Shown here in pieces: positions 8,716 through 18,485 of a DNA stretch of 64,000 bases. The notes beneath the pieces were generated by a model that saw only the letters and a list, made by a program, of their open reading frames with translations, was not told where the DNA came from and made no database searches. Location of the stretch: assembly GCF_003812745.1 (NCBI RefSeq), contig NZ_CP033831.1, positions 3,224,001-3,288,000 on the forward strand. Reading direction: 5' to 3'. The stretch is from Serratia sp. FDAARGOS_506 (GTDB lineage: Bacteria; Pseudomonadota; Gammaproteobacteria; Enterobacterales; Enterobacteriaceae). Each line of letters opens with the position of its first letter. Position 1 is the stretch's first letter. The position numbers and the translations under genes were made by a program.

Positions 8716-9174
8716 ATGAAATATCAGCAACTGGAAAATCTGGAGAGCGGTTGGAAATGGAAGTACCTGGTGAAGAAGCACCGGGAAGGGGAACTTATTA
8801 CCCGCTACATTGAAAACAGCGCTGCTCAGGAGGCGGTTAACGAGCTGCTGAAGTTGGAAAATGAGCCGGTAAAGGTTCTTGCATGGATTGCTGCTCATAT
8901 GAATCCGGAGTTGGATAACCGGATGAAGCAAACGATCCGCGCCCGCCGCAAACGTCATTTTAACGCAGAACACCAGCATACGCGTAAAAAATCTATCGAT
9001 CTGGAGTTTTTGGTTTGGCAACGTTTGGCTGCCCTGGCGCGCCGTCGTGGCGTCACGCTGTCGGAAACCGTTGTACAACTTATCGAAGATGCTGAGCGCA
9101 AAGAGAAGTATGCGAATCAGATGTCATCGTTGAAAGAAGACTTGAAGGCGATTCTCGGCAAGGATCCCAAGTAG
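8716..9174 (+). CDS. matP: Macrodomain Ter protein MatP
   Basis: Binds matS sites and organises the terminus region of the chromosome, linking it to the divisome through ZapB. The protein begins [22 protein letters not shown], followed by an N-terminal helical domain. A ribbon-helix-helix domain follows ([36 protein letters not shown], about residues 94-130), then a short C-terminal coiled coil. Length 152 residues is close to E. coli (150). It lies divergent from ycbZ and convergent with ompA, as in E. coli. Confidence 0.95.
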   Translation: MKYQQLENLESGWKWKYLVKKHREGELITRYIENSAAQEAVNELLKLENEPVKVLAWIAAHMNPELDNRMKQTIRARRKRHFNAEHQHTRKKSIDLEFLVWQRLAALARRRGVTLSETVVQLIEDAERKEKYANQMSSLKEDLKAILGKDPK

Positions 9175-9233
9175 GCGAGGCAGAGTGTCTTCGCTGCGCC
9201 AAGCCTTGAATGTTCTGATAACAGCAGGACGAA

Positions 9234-9260
9234 AAAAAACCCCGCAATGCGGGGTTTTTT
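9234..9260. terminator. Bidirectional terminator between matP and ompA
   Basis: AAAAAACCCCGC (9234-9245) / GCGGGGTTTTTT (9249-9260): a 6-bp GC stem flanked by A and T runs, so it works for matP on the plus strand and for ompA on the minus strand. Confidence 0.9.
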
Positions 9261-9275
9261 ATTAGACGGGTAAAC

Positions 9276-10355
9276 TTAGCCCTGAGGCTGAGTTACAACG
9301 TCTTTGATACCTTTAACTTCGATCTCTACGCGACGATCTGGTGCCAGGCAGTCGATCTGAGCTTTGGTAGCGCGGCCAGCTTTGTAGCCACAGGTGTTGC
9401 CTGTAACTGGATCAGCTTTGCCCATGCCACGTGCAGAGATTTTGTCTGACGGGATGCCTTTGGAGACCAGGTAGTCAACAACGCTTTGTGCGCGTTTTTC
9501 AGACAGTTTCTGGTTGTACTGAGCAGAACCAACGGCGTCGGTGTAACCCAGAACAACTACGGAACCGTCTTTAGGATCCATGGAGCTCAGCTGGGTGTAC
9601 AGCTGATCCAGAGCCTGCTGACCTTGTGGCTTCAGAGTTGCTTTGTTGAAGTTGAACAGCACGTCAGACTTCAGAGTGAAACGCTTGGTTTCAACAACTG
9701 GAGCTGGAGCTGGGGCTGGAGCAACTGGAGCAACTACGTCATCCTGACCGAAGCGGTAAGAAACGCCCAGGCTTAGCATGGTGTTGTCTGGACGTGCGCC
9801 AACGGTACCTGCGTCACCGATGTTGCTTACGAACTGGTAGTCCAGGCGGGTAGCCCAGTTTTTGGTCAGTGCGTATTCAACACCAACAGCAGCCAGCGGA
9901 GAAACGCCGGTGTCGTGGTCGCTCAGGCGAGTGCCGTTGCCGTAGTTAGCTTTGGAGTCTGCGCGCCATACCATACCACCCAGACGAGTGTAGATGTCCA
10001 GATCGTCAGCAATTGGGTAGCTCAGTTTAGCGGCCAGTTGAACGCCCTGCGCTTTGAAAGCACCGTTGTTCACGCTGCCTTTGTAAGGCATACGGCCGAG
10101 CCAGTCATAGCCCAGTTCGAAGCCCAGGTATTGGTTTGCCTGGTAGCCCAGGAACGCGCCGGCACCCAGCTGATCTTTGTGGGTTGGGCCGTTGCCGATA
10201 CCGTTCTGGTAACCGTTGCCGTAGAAACCAGTGTCGTGGTACTGGGACCAACCCAGTTTAGCACCGGTGTACCAGGTGTTATCTTTTGGAGCGGCTTGCG
10301 CTACGGTAGCGAAACCTGCCAGTGCCACTGCTAATGCGATAGCTGTCTTTTTCAT
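9276..10355 (-). CDS. ompA: Outer membrane protein A
   Basis: Major outer-membrane beta-barrel that also anchors the envelope to peptidoglycan. Signal peptide [21 protein letters not shown], mature start [18 protein letters not shown], eight-stranded barrel to about residue 200, a Pro/Ala hinge ([12 protein letters not shown]), then the OmpA-like peptidoglycan-binding domain with GYTDAVGS and [13 protein letters not shown]. The reading frame extends upstream to 10385, but the signal peptide fixes the start at 10355, giving 359 residues. The codon choice is restricted, as for a highly expressed gene. A long leader lies upstream. Confidence 0.98.
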   Translation of the reverse strand: MKKTAIALAVALAGFATVAQAAPKDNTWYTGAKLGWSQYHDTGFYGNGYQNGIGNGPTHKDQLGAGAFLGYQANQYLGFELGYDWLGRMPYKGSVNNGAFKAQGVQLAAKLSYPIADDLDIYTRLGGMVWRADSKANYGNGTRLSDHDTGVSPLAAVGVEYALTKNWATRLDYQFVSNIGDAGTVGARPDNTMLSLGVSYRFGQDDVVAPVAPAPAPAPVVETKRFTLKSDVLFNFNKATLKPQGQQALDQLYTQLSSMDPKDGSVVVLGYTDAVGSAQYNQKLSEKRAQSVVDYLVSKGIPSDKISARGMGKADPVTGNTCGYKAGRATKAQIDCLAPDRRVEIEVKGIKDVVTQPQG

Positions 10356-10712
10356 TTTGCGCCTCGTTATCATCCAAATAGGCAATGAGCTTTAAAGCTG
10401 TTTTAAGCCCTTGGTTAAATTCCTTCGCCAAGGTTTAAGCCCTCGTTTGTTACTCGCCAGTTTTTCTGACGTTATAGAGCAACCTTGGCGATGTAAAGTC
10501 TACAACGTGGCGCGAAAGTTACAAGTGTGATGTGATAAGGCTCTAAAAAAAAACGCGGAATCGTACATATTTGCTAACATTCTCAGCCTAAAAAAACGGC
10601 GATTCATTGGGCGTTTTTGCTTGGCAAACCGCAGCCGGACTAGCTTCGCGCCTTATCCCGTAAAGGTTCCCTCTACGGGGTGCAAAAATGATGGGAAAAA
10701 TCCTAAATTTAC
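10356..10712 (-). other. ompA promoter and leader; end of sulA transcription unit
   Basis: No gene seen in this 357-base gap. It should contain the long, regulated 5' untranslated region of ompA (a target of small RNAs such as MicA in E. coli) and its promoter. AAAAACG / CGTTTTT arms near 10589-10617 could end sulA transcription on the minus strand. I could not place the ompA -35/-10 with confidence. Confidence 0.5.
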
Positions 10713-11225
10713 TTAATGATACAAAGAAGAGTGAATTTTTAGGGTGGAACAGTGTCCGTGAGTCGGGTCAATGTCACGTTGAGGACGCATGATAAACCCA
10801 TAGGCATTACCCAATTCTGCCGCACGTCTTAATTTTAGACGATCCTCCTCCGTTAGCTCGGGCAACCAGCCGAGAACCACGCTGTAGTTCCCCGTTTGCA
10901 GCGCTTTTTCCATCGCTTCAACCGTATTCACCGGGCTGATTTGGCTCAACTGCACCATTTTATCTACCGGCAGGCCGGACTGCTGCAACCATTGTTTGCT
11001 TAACTTTTGCTGAGGTGTGAGCCACAGCAGCCAGCGAGATTGTTTGCCCAGTTGCAGCAGCAGGGGCAGCAGCAGTTGAGCCACTGCGGGCTGGCGCTCG
11101 TTGTAAACAAGTTCACTGATTAAGCCATTCTCTTTCTCTTTGCCGACATCCGTGTTCTTCGCAACGTTATTCGCTGTAAAAGAGCCATGGCTGAAATGAG
11201 GTTGGTAGAGTGATTGAGTACGCAT
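10713..11225 (-). CDS. sulA: SOS cell-division inhibitor SulA
   Basis: DNA-damage-induced protein that binds FtsZ and blocks septation until repair is complete; normally degraded by Lon. The protein has the conserved blocks [53 protein letters not shown] and [33 protein letters not shown], with His near the C-terminal end as in E. coli. Length is 170 residues. A LexA box lies 23 bases upstream of the start, confirming SOS control. Neighbours ompA and sxy match the E. coli order. Confidence 0.95.
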   Translation of the reverse strand: MRTQSLYQPHFSHGSFTANNVAKNTDVGKEKENGLISELVYNERQPAVAQLLLPLLLQLGKQSRWLLWLTPQQKLSKQWLQQSGLPVDKMVQLSQISPVNTVEAMEKALQTGNYSVVLGWLPELTEEDRLKLRRAAELGNAYGFIMRPQRDIDPTHGHCSTLKIHSSLYH

Positions 11226-11247
11226 AAAGTTCCCGCCCGTCGTGTTA

Positions 11248-11263
11248 CTGTATGTTTATACAG
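11248..11263. promoter_or_regulatory. LexA box of sulA
   Basis: CTGTATGTTTATACAG matches CTGT-N8-ACAG exactly; the palindrome extends to TACTGTATGTTTATACAGTA (11246-11265). Confidence 0.95.
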
Positions 11264-11454
11264 TACCTCTGGTTTAGGATAAGATCAACCCAAATTTTCG
11301 TAGCGGCTCGCATAATTGCGATCATTTTTTGTACTGATGTTTTTTGTGATTGGCATGCAGGCGGATAGTGCGTATTTTCCTAATTAGTTGTTCACGTTAC
11401 TTTTTTCATTGATGAGAGAAATAATACGAACGGAACCTAAAAAGGAGGAACGCT

Positions 11455-12111
11455 ATGAAAAGGATGTCGACGAGAAGAATCGCGCAGGCTAAAAATTGCT
11501 TCGCCGCGTTGGGTACCATCACCACGCGGTCGCAGTTTGGCGGCTATGGGTTGTTGGCTGAGGGGGTGATGTTTGCAGTGATAGCGGAAGGCGAGCTGTA
11601 TTTGCGGGCTACGGCGAGCATGGAGCCGGCCTTTCGCGCCCGGGGCATGGTCAATATGGTTTATTCCAAGCGTGGTGTGCCCATCACTTTGCGTTATTAC
11701 TGGGTTGATGAGTCTCTGTGGCGGGATCGTAATGAGCTGGTGGGGCTGGCATGGCAAGCTGTCAGGGAAGCGCGCCAGGAGCAGCGGCTCAAGGCCGGCG
11801 ATCATGGAAGATTGAAGGCGCTACCGAATATAGATGTCAACATGGAACGCTTGCTGTGGCGAGCGGGTATCCGCAACGCCTATGATTTGCGGCTACACGG
11901 TGCGAAACGCAGCTATCTTTGCCTGCTGCAACAACAGACCAATTTGGGATTGCGAGTTCTGCTGTCGCTGGGTGGGGCGATAGCCGGTTATCATCAGGCA
12001 GCATTGCCGAGCGACTTGTATAACGAACTGGTGCGTTGGTTTGATCATATGATGGCGATGCGTCGCCATGGGCATGCACCGGTGATTCAGGGCCCACCGA
12101 GTGGGCCCTGA
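11455..12111 (+). CDS. sxy: Competence co-regulator Sxy (TfoX)
   Basis: Works with CRP to activate genes having CRP-S sites, including DNA-uptake genes. The N-terminal TfoX domain (about residues 10-105; FAALGTITTRSQFGGYGLLAEGVMFAVI) is followed by the C-terminal TfoX domain (LPNIDVNMERLLWRAGIRNAYDLRLHGA). The 218-residue length fits. The start has a strong ribosome site, AAAGGAGG, 6 bases before ATG. The 190-base stretch between the sulA LexA box and the ATG may form the structured leader known to limit Sxy synthesis in E. coli. The coding sequence ends inside a perfect hairpin shared with yccS. Confidence 0.92.
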   Translation: MKRMSTRRIAQAKNCFAALGTITTRSQFGGYGLLAEGVMFAVIAEGELYLRATASMEPAFRARGMVNMVYSKRGVPITLRYYWVDESLWRDRNELVGLAWQAVREARQEQRLKAGDHGRLKALPNIDVNMERLLWRAGIRNAYDLRLHGAKRSYLCLLQQQTNLGLRVLLSLGGAIAGYHQAALPSDLYNELVRWFDHMMAMRRHGHAPVIQGPPSGP

Positions 12112-12113
12112 AT
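12085..12113. terminator. Hairpin at the sxy/yccS convergent ends
   Basis: Perfect 13-bp inverted repeat ATTCAGGGCCCAC / GTGGGCCCTGAAT with a CGA loop. It covers the sxy stop codon and stops 3 bases before the yccS stop. There is no long T run on either side. Confidence 0.6.
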
Positions 12114-12115
12114 AA

Positions 12116-14251
12116 TTAGGCGGCCTTATTGATTTGAGTGTGCAGCGCGGTGAGTTCCGGCAGCAATTCGAGCACCAGTCCCACCTGCTGCAAAACCAGC
12201 TGTTCTTTACTTTCTGGTTCCGGAACGGCTTTGCGAATGCGCTCCGCCAGCTGTTCCAGCGCCTGCGTAATTCGCTGGCTGTTCCGTTCCTCCTGGTGCA
12301 AGGCGCCGTCTACATAACATACGGCATCATTGAGCAGATCGAGCGTGGCAGGAGTGTTCAGCCGCTCGCGGTGCGCGCCCAATGCCGAGATATAACTCAG
12401 GAGAGTGTGATTCAGGCAGAGCAGACGGAAAGCGGCTTCCTGTAGCGCCTTGTCGGCCTTGGGGTCGGCGGACATGTTGGAGATGACCGAAGCCAGTTCG
12501 GCATCGCTGTTGTGGGCATCTCGTCGCGCAATGCGGTAGGCAAGGCCGTTATCCTTACCCTGGTGGTATTGCACCAGAATGGCGTCCAGATAACGGCAGT
12601 TGGCATTCAGTGTTTTATCCACCACCGCCGGCAGTTGGCGGAACTTCCAATCCGGCCAGATAAAGCTGACCGCCGCCCAAGCGATGGCGCAGCCTAGCAA
12701 GGTATCGTAAACGCGTGGGGCTGCGACTTCGAATCCTTCACCCAACAGGTTAAAGCACAAAAGTACCAGCAGCGTGATGAACATCGTCGCGTGTGCATAT
12801 TGTACGGTGCGGAAAGCGAAGAACAGAACGCCGGTGATGACGATTAACACCAGTTGTCCTTCCAGTGAAGGCACGAAATAAAGGATCGGCAGGCCGATAA
12901 GGATACCGGCCAGGGTGCCGATGATGCGCAGTGCCAAGCGCCGGCGGGTGGCGTTATAGTTCGGTTGGCAGACGAACAGGCTGGTCAGCAGGATCCAGTA
13001 ACCGTGTTGCATGCCGGTGAATTGAATTAAGGCGTAACCCACGCACAGCACCGCCGACATGCGGATCGCGTGGCGGAACAGGGCCGACTGCGGCGTCAGA
13101 TGGCGGCTGATGCGCAGCCGGATATCGCTCCAGCCGGTTAAGCGGTCGTCGGCCAGGCTGTTTTCTTCAGCTTGCCCGCTGGCCAGCGTCTGCTCTGACT
13201 CGATATTGGCCAACTGCGCATCGATCGCATGCAAGTTTTTCAATAGATGCGCCAGCGCCTTGGTCTGCTCGGTATTACCCTGGGTTTCGGCGATGCGCGC
13301 CAACGCCTCCTGAATGCGGCTGAAAGCCGGTTCAAACCTTGGGTTGTGCTGGTACTTTTGCCTGAGCAGGATAGATTGCGCCAATTGGCGACAGGCGCGT
13401 GCTTGCATGCTCAGCAAACGCTGGAAGCGGAACAATATGTCGCTATGCCGGAATTGGCGGCTGAGAGCATGGTACTGAACGTGGGAGGAGCTGGCGCGTT
13501 CATGGATATCTTGCGCGACGAAATAGTAGTGCAAAGTGCGGCGGGTGCCGCGCTGGCCGCGATCGCCTTTCAGGCGCGTCAACAACGAGGCTTTGGTCTG
13601 GTTCAGCAACGCAACCAGAGCGCTGTTGGCCATCGCGACATCCATCCAGGGCAGATCGGCGTCGTGCTCGGCGTCCGGATCGAACAGGTTGGCTTTGGCA
13701 TCCAGATAGTTGGCCAGTTGATCGTAGCAGCGCGCCAGGTTCTCTTGCAGCGGCCGGATGGGGAACAACAGGTGGCCTGCCAGCGTTAGCAGGTTGTACC
13801 ACAGTGCGCCGATCACCAGCAGCAGCGGTTGCTGATACCAGGCATCGTACATTGATGTGCCGAGCATGGTGTAAACCGCGATCAGCAGCGCGCCAAAGGC
13901 GATGGTGGCATAACGTTGCCCCAAGGCACCGAGCAGGATAAAACCGCAGGTCGAGGTGGTTAAGCCAAGGGCGAACAACCAGGGGTAGGGGAACAGCAGT
14001 TCGATCGAGGCGGAGGCGACAAAGAAGCATACCAGCGTGATCAGCAGGTTGCGTAACCTGCCGGCCAGGCGGTCATCCAAATCAGTCAAGGCCGCCGCCA
14101 CCACCCCCAGCGTCAGCGGTATGGTCAGCTTGGGAATGCCCAGCCACCAGGGAACGGCGGTGGTGCCGGTCAGCGCAATAAGAATGCGCAGGTGATACAG
14201 CAGGTTGCTGTTGTAGGCGTAACGACGAACTGCGGGTGCAAAAGAGAGCAC
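12116..14251 (-). CDS. yccS: Inner-membrane protein YccS (FUSC family)
   Basis: Large membrane protein of the YccS/YhfK group related to aromatic-acid exporters. Two blocks of about five to six transmembrane segments (residues ~20-160 and ~390-510, the latter with LFRHAIRMSAVLCVGYALIQF and ILLTSLFVCQPNYNATRRRLALRIIGTLAGILIG) are each followed by a cytoplasmic helical domain. The FUSC signature QPNYNATRRR is present. Length 711 is normal. Substrate is not known. It is next to sxy and yccF as in E. coli. Confidence 0.9.
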   Translation of the reverse strand: MLSFAPAVRRYAYNSNLLYHLRILIALTGTTAVPWWLGIPKLTIPLTLGVVAAALTDLDDRLAGRLRNLLITLVCFFVASASIELLFPYPWLFALGLTTSTCGFILLGALGQRYATIAFGALLIAVYTMLGTSMYDAWYQQPLLLVIGALWYNLLTLAGHLLFPIRPLQENLARCYDQLANYLDAKANLFDPDAEHDADLPWMDVAMANSALVALLNQTKASLLTRLKGDRGQRGTRRTLHYYFVAQDIHERASSSHVQYHALSRQFRHSDILFRFQRLLSMQARACRQLAQSILLRQKYQHNPRFEPAFSRIQEALARIAETQGNTEQTKALAHLLKNLHAIDAQLANIESEQTLASGQAEENSLADDRLTGWSDIRLRISRHLTPQSALFRHAIRMSAVLCVGYALIQFTGMQHGYWILLTSLFVCQPNYNATRRRLALRIIGTLAGILIGLPILYFVPSLEGQLVLIVITGVLFFAFRTVQYAHATMFITLLVLLCFNLLGEGFEVAAPRVYDTLLGCAIAWAAVSFIWPDWKFRQLPAVVDKTLNANCRYLDAILVQYHQGKDNGLAYRIARRDAHNSDAELASVISNMSADPKADKALQEAAFRLLCLNHTLLSYISALGAHRERLNTPATLDLLNDAVCYVDGALHQEERNSQRITQALEQLAERIRKAVPEPESKEQLVLQQVGLVLELLPELTALHTQINKAA

Positions 14252-14277
14252 GAAAAACTCCTCAAACGGAGAAAAAA

Positions 14278-14730
14278 TTAACGCTGATGATATTGGCGGC
14301 GAGCATTCTCAATACGGGCTTGCTGAGCCATTTCTACCGAGACGACGCGGCGCCCCACCGGCCACAGCGCGATGGCGGCAATTTTGAAATTGGCGATGCC
14401 GACCGGGATGCCGATGATCGAAACGCACTGCACAATACCGGCGGCGATGTGTGACAGGCACAGCCACCAACCGAACAACACCAACCAGATAATGTTGAGC
14501 AGCGAACCGCCGGCGGAGAGCAGCGCATTGCTTTTTTCCGGATACAGTTCATCGACGTGTATCGCTTCGTTGCCGAACGGCACCAGCGACAGCTTGGTGA
14601 TTTCCCAGCAGGAGCGGGTGAGGGGCAGGGTGATGACCAGCAGCACGCTGAACACCGTGGCGATCAGCCAGCCCAGCGTGGTGAAGAAACCGCCCAACAC
14701 AAAATTAAGAATATTCAGTACAGTACGCAT
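14278..14730 (-). CDS. yccF: Inner-membrane protein YccF
   Basis: Small membrane protein of unknown function with two YccF domains. Conserved segments: MRTVLNILNFVLGGFFTTLGWL, TLPLTRSCWEITKLSLVPFGNEAIHVDEL and IIGIPVGIANFKIAAIALWPVGRRVVSVE. About four hydrophobic stretches. A frame starts at 14739 with MTSMRT, but the family begins at MRTVLN, giving 150 residues from 14730. It lies 26 bases upstream of yccS on the same strand, so the two are probably co-transcribed. Confidence 0.9.
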   Translation of the reverse strand: MRTVLNILNFVLGGFFTTLGWLIATVFSVLLVITLPLTRSCWEITKLSLVPFGNEAIHVDELYPEKSNALLSAGGSLLNIIWLVLFGWWLCLSHIAAGIVQCVSIIGIPVGIANFKIAAIALWPVGRRVVSVEMAQQARIENARRQYHQR

Positions 14731-14896
14731 AGACGTCATTCTGCTCTAATGATGACCAAACCGCGATGCGGGCGTATTCACGATAAAAACGCAAAATCTA
14801 TTCTACCCTTTTTTTAGCGCTAGAGTGCCACTGCTTATCGCAGGTAAACTGGCAGATATCCGTTATTTAATCTCAACATAGTCATGGCGCGACGAT

Positions 14897-16951
14897 ATGG
14901 AACTTAAAGCGACATCGCTGGGGAAACACCTGGCTCAGCACCCTTATAACCGCGTGCGGTTGCTGCACGCCGGCGTTGAGGTGAGCGGGGAAAAACATGA
15001 ATACCTGATCCCCTTTAATCAATTGATTCAGGTCAGGTGCAAGCGAGGCATCGTCTGGGGCGAGTTGGAGTTTGAGTTGCCGGACGAAAAAGTGGTGCGG
15101 TTGCACGGCACCGAGTGGCAGGAAACGCAGCGCTTTCATCACTATCTGCAGCAGGCGTGGCAACACTGGAGTGCCGAAATGAGCGAGGTCAGCGCCGGCG
15201 TGTTGCAACAGCAGGTGGCGCAGATCCAGCGCATCGAGCAGCAAGATAAATGGTTCAAAAAGTCTGAGCTGGGCAAGCTGCAGCAGCAAATCCGCGAAGC
15301 TTTCTCCGCGTTGCCGATGCCGGTGGCGCGTCTGGATGAGTTCGATAATTGCCGGGACGATTACCACCTGTGTCTGCAATGGCTGCAGCAAGGGCAACGC
15401 AGCGTCGAACAGCGCAACCGGCAGTGGACCGAACGCATGCTGGAGCAACACCATGATTTCTTCCAAACCGTCGAGAGTTCACCGCTCAATGACTCCCAGA
15501 GCCGTGCAGTCGTCAATGGTGAGGATTCCATCCTGGTATTGGCGGGGGCCGGCAGCGGCAAAACGTCGGTGCTGGTGGCGCGCGCCGGCTGGCTGCTGCG
15601 CCGTCAGGAGGCGCAGCCGGGGCAAATCTTGCTGTTGGCGTTCGGCCGTCAGGCTGCCAGTGAAATGAATGACCGCATCAAAGAGCGCTTGGGCGATGTC
15701 GGTATTCAGGCCAAGACATTCCATGCGTTGGCGCTGCAGATCATTCAACAAGGCAGCCGCAAGGCTCCGGCCATCAGCCGGTTGGAAACCGATGCCAAAG
15801 CACGCAAAGAGTTACTGATTACTCATTGGCGGCAACAGTGCGCGGAGAAGAAAGCTCAGGCCAAGGGATGGCGTCAGTGGTTGAGCGCAGAGCTGGAATG
15901 GGAAGTGCCGGAAGGCGACTTTTGGCAGGATAAACGCCTGGCGGATCGGCTGGCGGGCCGTCTGGAGCGCTGGCTGGGGCTGATGCGTATGCACGGCGGT
16001 AGCCAGGCGGAAATGATTGAGCAGGCGGATGAAGAAATCCGCGATCTATTTTCGAAACGCATCCGGCTGATGGCTCCGCTGCTGAAAGCTTGGAAAAGCG
16101 CCTTGAAAGAGGAAGGGGCGGTGGATTTCTCCGGCCTGATCCATCAGGCGGTCAACATTCTCGACAAGGGGCGCTTCGTCAGCCCGTGGAAACATATTCT
16201 GGTCGATGAGTTTCAGGATATCTCGCCGCAGCGTGCGCTGTTGCTGGCGGCGCTGCGCCGGCAAAACAAGCAGACCTGCCTGTTTGCCGTGGGAGATGAC
16301 TGGCAGGCGATTTATCGTTTCAGTGGTGCAGAGTTGACGTTAACCACGGCTTTTGCCACCCATTTTGGCGAAGGGGCGCAGTGCGCGCTGGATACCACTT
16401 ATCGCTTCAATGAACGTATCGGTGAGGTCGCCAACCGGTTCGTGCAGCAGAACCCGCACCAGCTGAAAAAACCGCTCAACAGCCTGAGCAAGGGCAATAA
16501 AAAGTCGGTGGCAATCTTGCCGCATGAGCAACTGGAGCCCTTACTGGACAAGCTGAGCGGCTATGCCAAACCGGATGAGCGCATCTTGGTGTTGGCGCGT
16601 TACCATCATCTGAAACCGGAAGCGCTGGCGAAGGCGGCCACCCGCTGGCCCAAGCTGGATCTGGAGTTCATGACCATCCACGCCAGCAAGGGGCAGCAGG
16701 CGGAATACGTCATCATCGCCGGTTTGCATGAAGGGCGTGACGGTTTCCCCGCCGTAGCGCGCGAGTCGGTGTTGGAAGAGGTGCTGTTGCCACAGCCGGA
16801 GGATTTCCCGGATGCCGAAGAGCGACGTCTGCTGTATGTCGCGTTGACTCGTGCCAAACATCAGGTATGGCTGTTGCAGGATCGTGAACGTCCTTCGGTG
16901 TTCGTCGAACACCTGCAGGATCTTGGCGTACCGGTGCAGAAAAAGCCGTAG
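14897..16951 (+). CDS. helD: DNA helicase IV (HelD)
   Basis: Superfamily 1 3'-to-5' DNA helicase of the UvrD/Rep class. An N-terminal domain typical of helicase IV (MELKATSLGKHLAQHPYNRV) precedes the motor. Walker A is AGAGSGKT at residues 216-223, motif II is DEFQD near 436, motif III GDDWQAIYRF, and motif VI YVALTRAKHQVW near the C-terminus. Length 684 is as in E. coli. It is divergent from yccF and convergent with mgsA across a short hairpin. Confidence 0.96.
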   Translation: MELKATSLGKHLAQHPYNRVRLLHAGVEVSGEKHEYLIPFNQLIQVRCKRGIVWGELEFELPDEKVVRLHGTEWQETQRFHHYLQQAWQHWSAEMSEVSAGVLQQQVAQIQRIEQQDKWFKKSELGKLQQQIREAFSALPMPVARLDEFDNCRDDYHLCLQWLQQGQRSVEQRNRQWTERMLEQHHDFFQTVESSPLNDSQSRAVVNGEDSILVLAGAGSGKTSVLVARAGWLLRRQEAQPGQILLLAFGRQAASEMNDRIKERLGDVGIQAKTFHALALQIIQQGSRKAPAISRLETDAKARKELLITHWRQQCAEKKAQAKGWRQWLSAELEWEVPEGDFWQDKRLADRLAGRLERWLGLMRMHGGSQAEMIEQADEEIRDLFSKRIRLMAPLLKAWKSALKEEGAVDFSGLIHQAVNILDKGRFVSPWKHILVDEFQDISPQRALLLAALRRQNKQTCLFAVGDDWQAIYRFSGAELTLTTAFATHFGEGAQCALDTTYRFNERIGEVANRFVQQNPHQLKKPLNSLSKGNKKSVAILPHEQLEPLLDKLSGYAKPDERILVLARYHHLKPEALAKAATRWPKLDLEFMTIHASKGQQAEYVIIAGLHEGRDGFPAVARESVLEEVLLPQPEDFPDAEERRLLYVALTRAKHQVWLLQDRERPSVFVEHLQDLGVPVQKKP

Positions 16952-16957
16952 GCATCA

Positions 16958-16977
16958 GGCCTGGCGGCAGCCAGGCC
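16958..16977. terminator. Hairpin between helD and mgsA
   Basis: Perfect 8-bp inverted repeat GGCCTGGC / GCCAGGCC with GGCA loop between convergent stops. No T run, so termination strength is uncertain. Confidence 0.5.
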
Positions 16978-16984
16978 GCGAGGG

Positions 16985-17443
16985 CTATTTCAGGCGATCT
17001 TGCAGATAGCGCTGATAGTCGGGGATGGCGATCTCCACCTCGCTTTTGAACAGCGGAGAGTCAATCAGAAAGTCAGCGGTCGAGCGGTTGGTGGCCACCG
17101 GGATATTCCATACGGTCGCCAGCCGCAGCAGCGCCTTCACGTCCGGATCGTGCGGTACCGCGTTCAGCGGATCCCAAAAGAAGATCAGCATGTCTATCTT
17201 GCCTTCTGCAATCAATGCGCCGACCTGTTGGTCGCCGCCCATTGGGCCACTCAGCATGCTGGTGACCGGAATGCCGCTGGCGCGCTGGATCAGATTGCCG
17301 GTGGTGCCGGTGGCGTACAGTTGATGGTGCGCCAGAATGGCCTTGTGGCTCTCTACCCACTCCAACAGGGCTTGTTTGCGGTGATCGTGCGCCACCAGCG
17401 CAATGTGTTTGCGCGCGGCGATAGTGCGGGTGGTCAACTCCAT
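16985..17443 (-). CDS. mgsA: Methylglyoxal synthase
   Basis: Converts dihydroxyacetone phosphate to methylglyoxal and phosphate, a relief route when sugar phosphates build up. Family motifs are present: [28 protein letters not shown] and [14 protein letters not shown], where D71 is the catalytic Asp, plus [22 protein letters not shown]. Length 152 matches. Position between helD and yccT is the E. coli order. Confidence 0.97.
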   Translation of the reverse strand: MELTTRTIAARKHIALVAHDHRKQALLEWVESHKAILAHHQLYATGTTGNLIQRASGIPVTSMLSGPMGGDQQVGALIAEGKIDMLIFFWDPLNAVPHDPDVKALLRLATVWNIPVATNRSTADFLIDSPLFKSEVEIAIPDYQRYLQDRLK

Positions 17444-17564
17444 CTCGATGTCCTTCGCTAATCGGGGATGTGCGACAGATTACTGAAACTGTTTTTCACT
17501 GCCTAGCGTTTGCACCTGAAAATGCGAAGAAAAGGCGCCTTGTGAGGAAAGACGCCGGGTAGGA

Positions 17565-18230
17565 TCAGCGAACCGGTTGTTTATTGGCCCACCGCAGAAA
17601 ACGTTTCTGCGTTTCTTTGTCGGCTTGCTGGAACCAATATTGCAGCATTTGTTCCGACACATTTTCTCCTTTCAACGTCACCGTCGGGGCGTTCAGCGGC
17701 GTGCCGGCCAGCGGGGGGGGTGAGGGATTACCGGCGTTCATCTGAACGAAGGAGGAGACGGAGGCCGGGCGATTCTGGCGGTTATAATCTGTCATCACCT
17801 TTTCCAAATCGGCATTGAAGGTGACGCTGTCGGGATGCAGCACGTCATGTCGAAACGGCAGGGCGTTACCGTCTTTATCGACCACCAGGTAGTTCAACGT
17901 TTTGTCAAAGCGTTGCGCATCGCGATCGTTCTCGATGCGCGGCAGTTCGATCGCCACCTGGCTGACCTTTTGCGTATTGAAAGTGGCGACCAGCGGCAGG
18001 GATGCATAGGCCTGCGTATGCTGGCCGGAGCGGACGGTTTTGGTCACTTTAAACAGCAGTTGGTGCTGTCCGCCATCCAGTTCAAGACTGTCGGCGCCTT
18101 TTAACAACGAACCTGTCATTTTCTTGCCGTCAACCACCAACAGGTCGATGTCCGGGGAGAGTTTCAGGGTCGTAGCCGCGGCAGGCATGCTGATGCTGAG
18201 CAACGCCGCAACCACCAGACCAAATTTCAT
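17565..18230 (-). CDS. yccT: YccT/CsgI-like periplasmic protein (DUF2057)
   Basis: Secreted protein of the UPF0319 family; in E. coli the homologue YccT (CsgI) is reported to restrain curli assembly. A signal peptide (MKFGLVVAALLSISMPAAA) is followed by TTLKLSPDIDLLVVDGKKMTG, which is typical of the family. The frame extends to 18290, but AAGGAG sits 6 bases before the second ATG of ATGATG, so the start is 18230 (18233 possible). Length about 221. No curli operon is visible in this window. Confidence 0.82.
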   Translation of the reverse strand: MKFGLVVAALLSISMPAAATTLKLSPDIDLLVVDGKKMTGSLLKGADSLELDGGQHQLLFKVTKTVRSGQHTQAYASLPLVATFNTQKVSQVAIELPRIENDRDAQRFDKTLNYLVVDKDGNALPFRHDVLHPDSVTFNADLEKVMTDYNRQNRPASVSSFVQMNAGNPSPPPLAGTPLNAPTVTLKGENVSEQMLQYWFQQADKETQKRFLRWANKQPVR

Positions 18231-18485
18231 CATTATCTCCTTATAAAGTGACGTAGCCCTAAGTGTTGAACACGGCACAGGTTGTGTCAAAATTTATCAA
18301 TTGGGTATTTTGTTTACATTTTCACATATTTTATCGCGATTAGACACGACCATGAGCAGCTAAACCGCGACAGCCTCTGACCATAAGATTGCGCTGAAGT
18401 TTCCCTCATGTTGCGTTTAGCCGAGCGGATGCCGATCGGTTACACTCGAAATGGAGAGTGACGCAGTGATAAACGGGAGTTGAAG

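Noticed and set aside
11308-11321. TCGCA-TAAT-TGCGA palindrome upstream of sxy as a possible CRP-S site
   Set aside because: CRP-S sites have the half-sites in the opposite order (TGCGA-N6-TCGCA), so this does not match.
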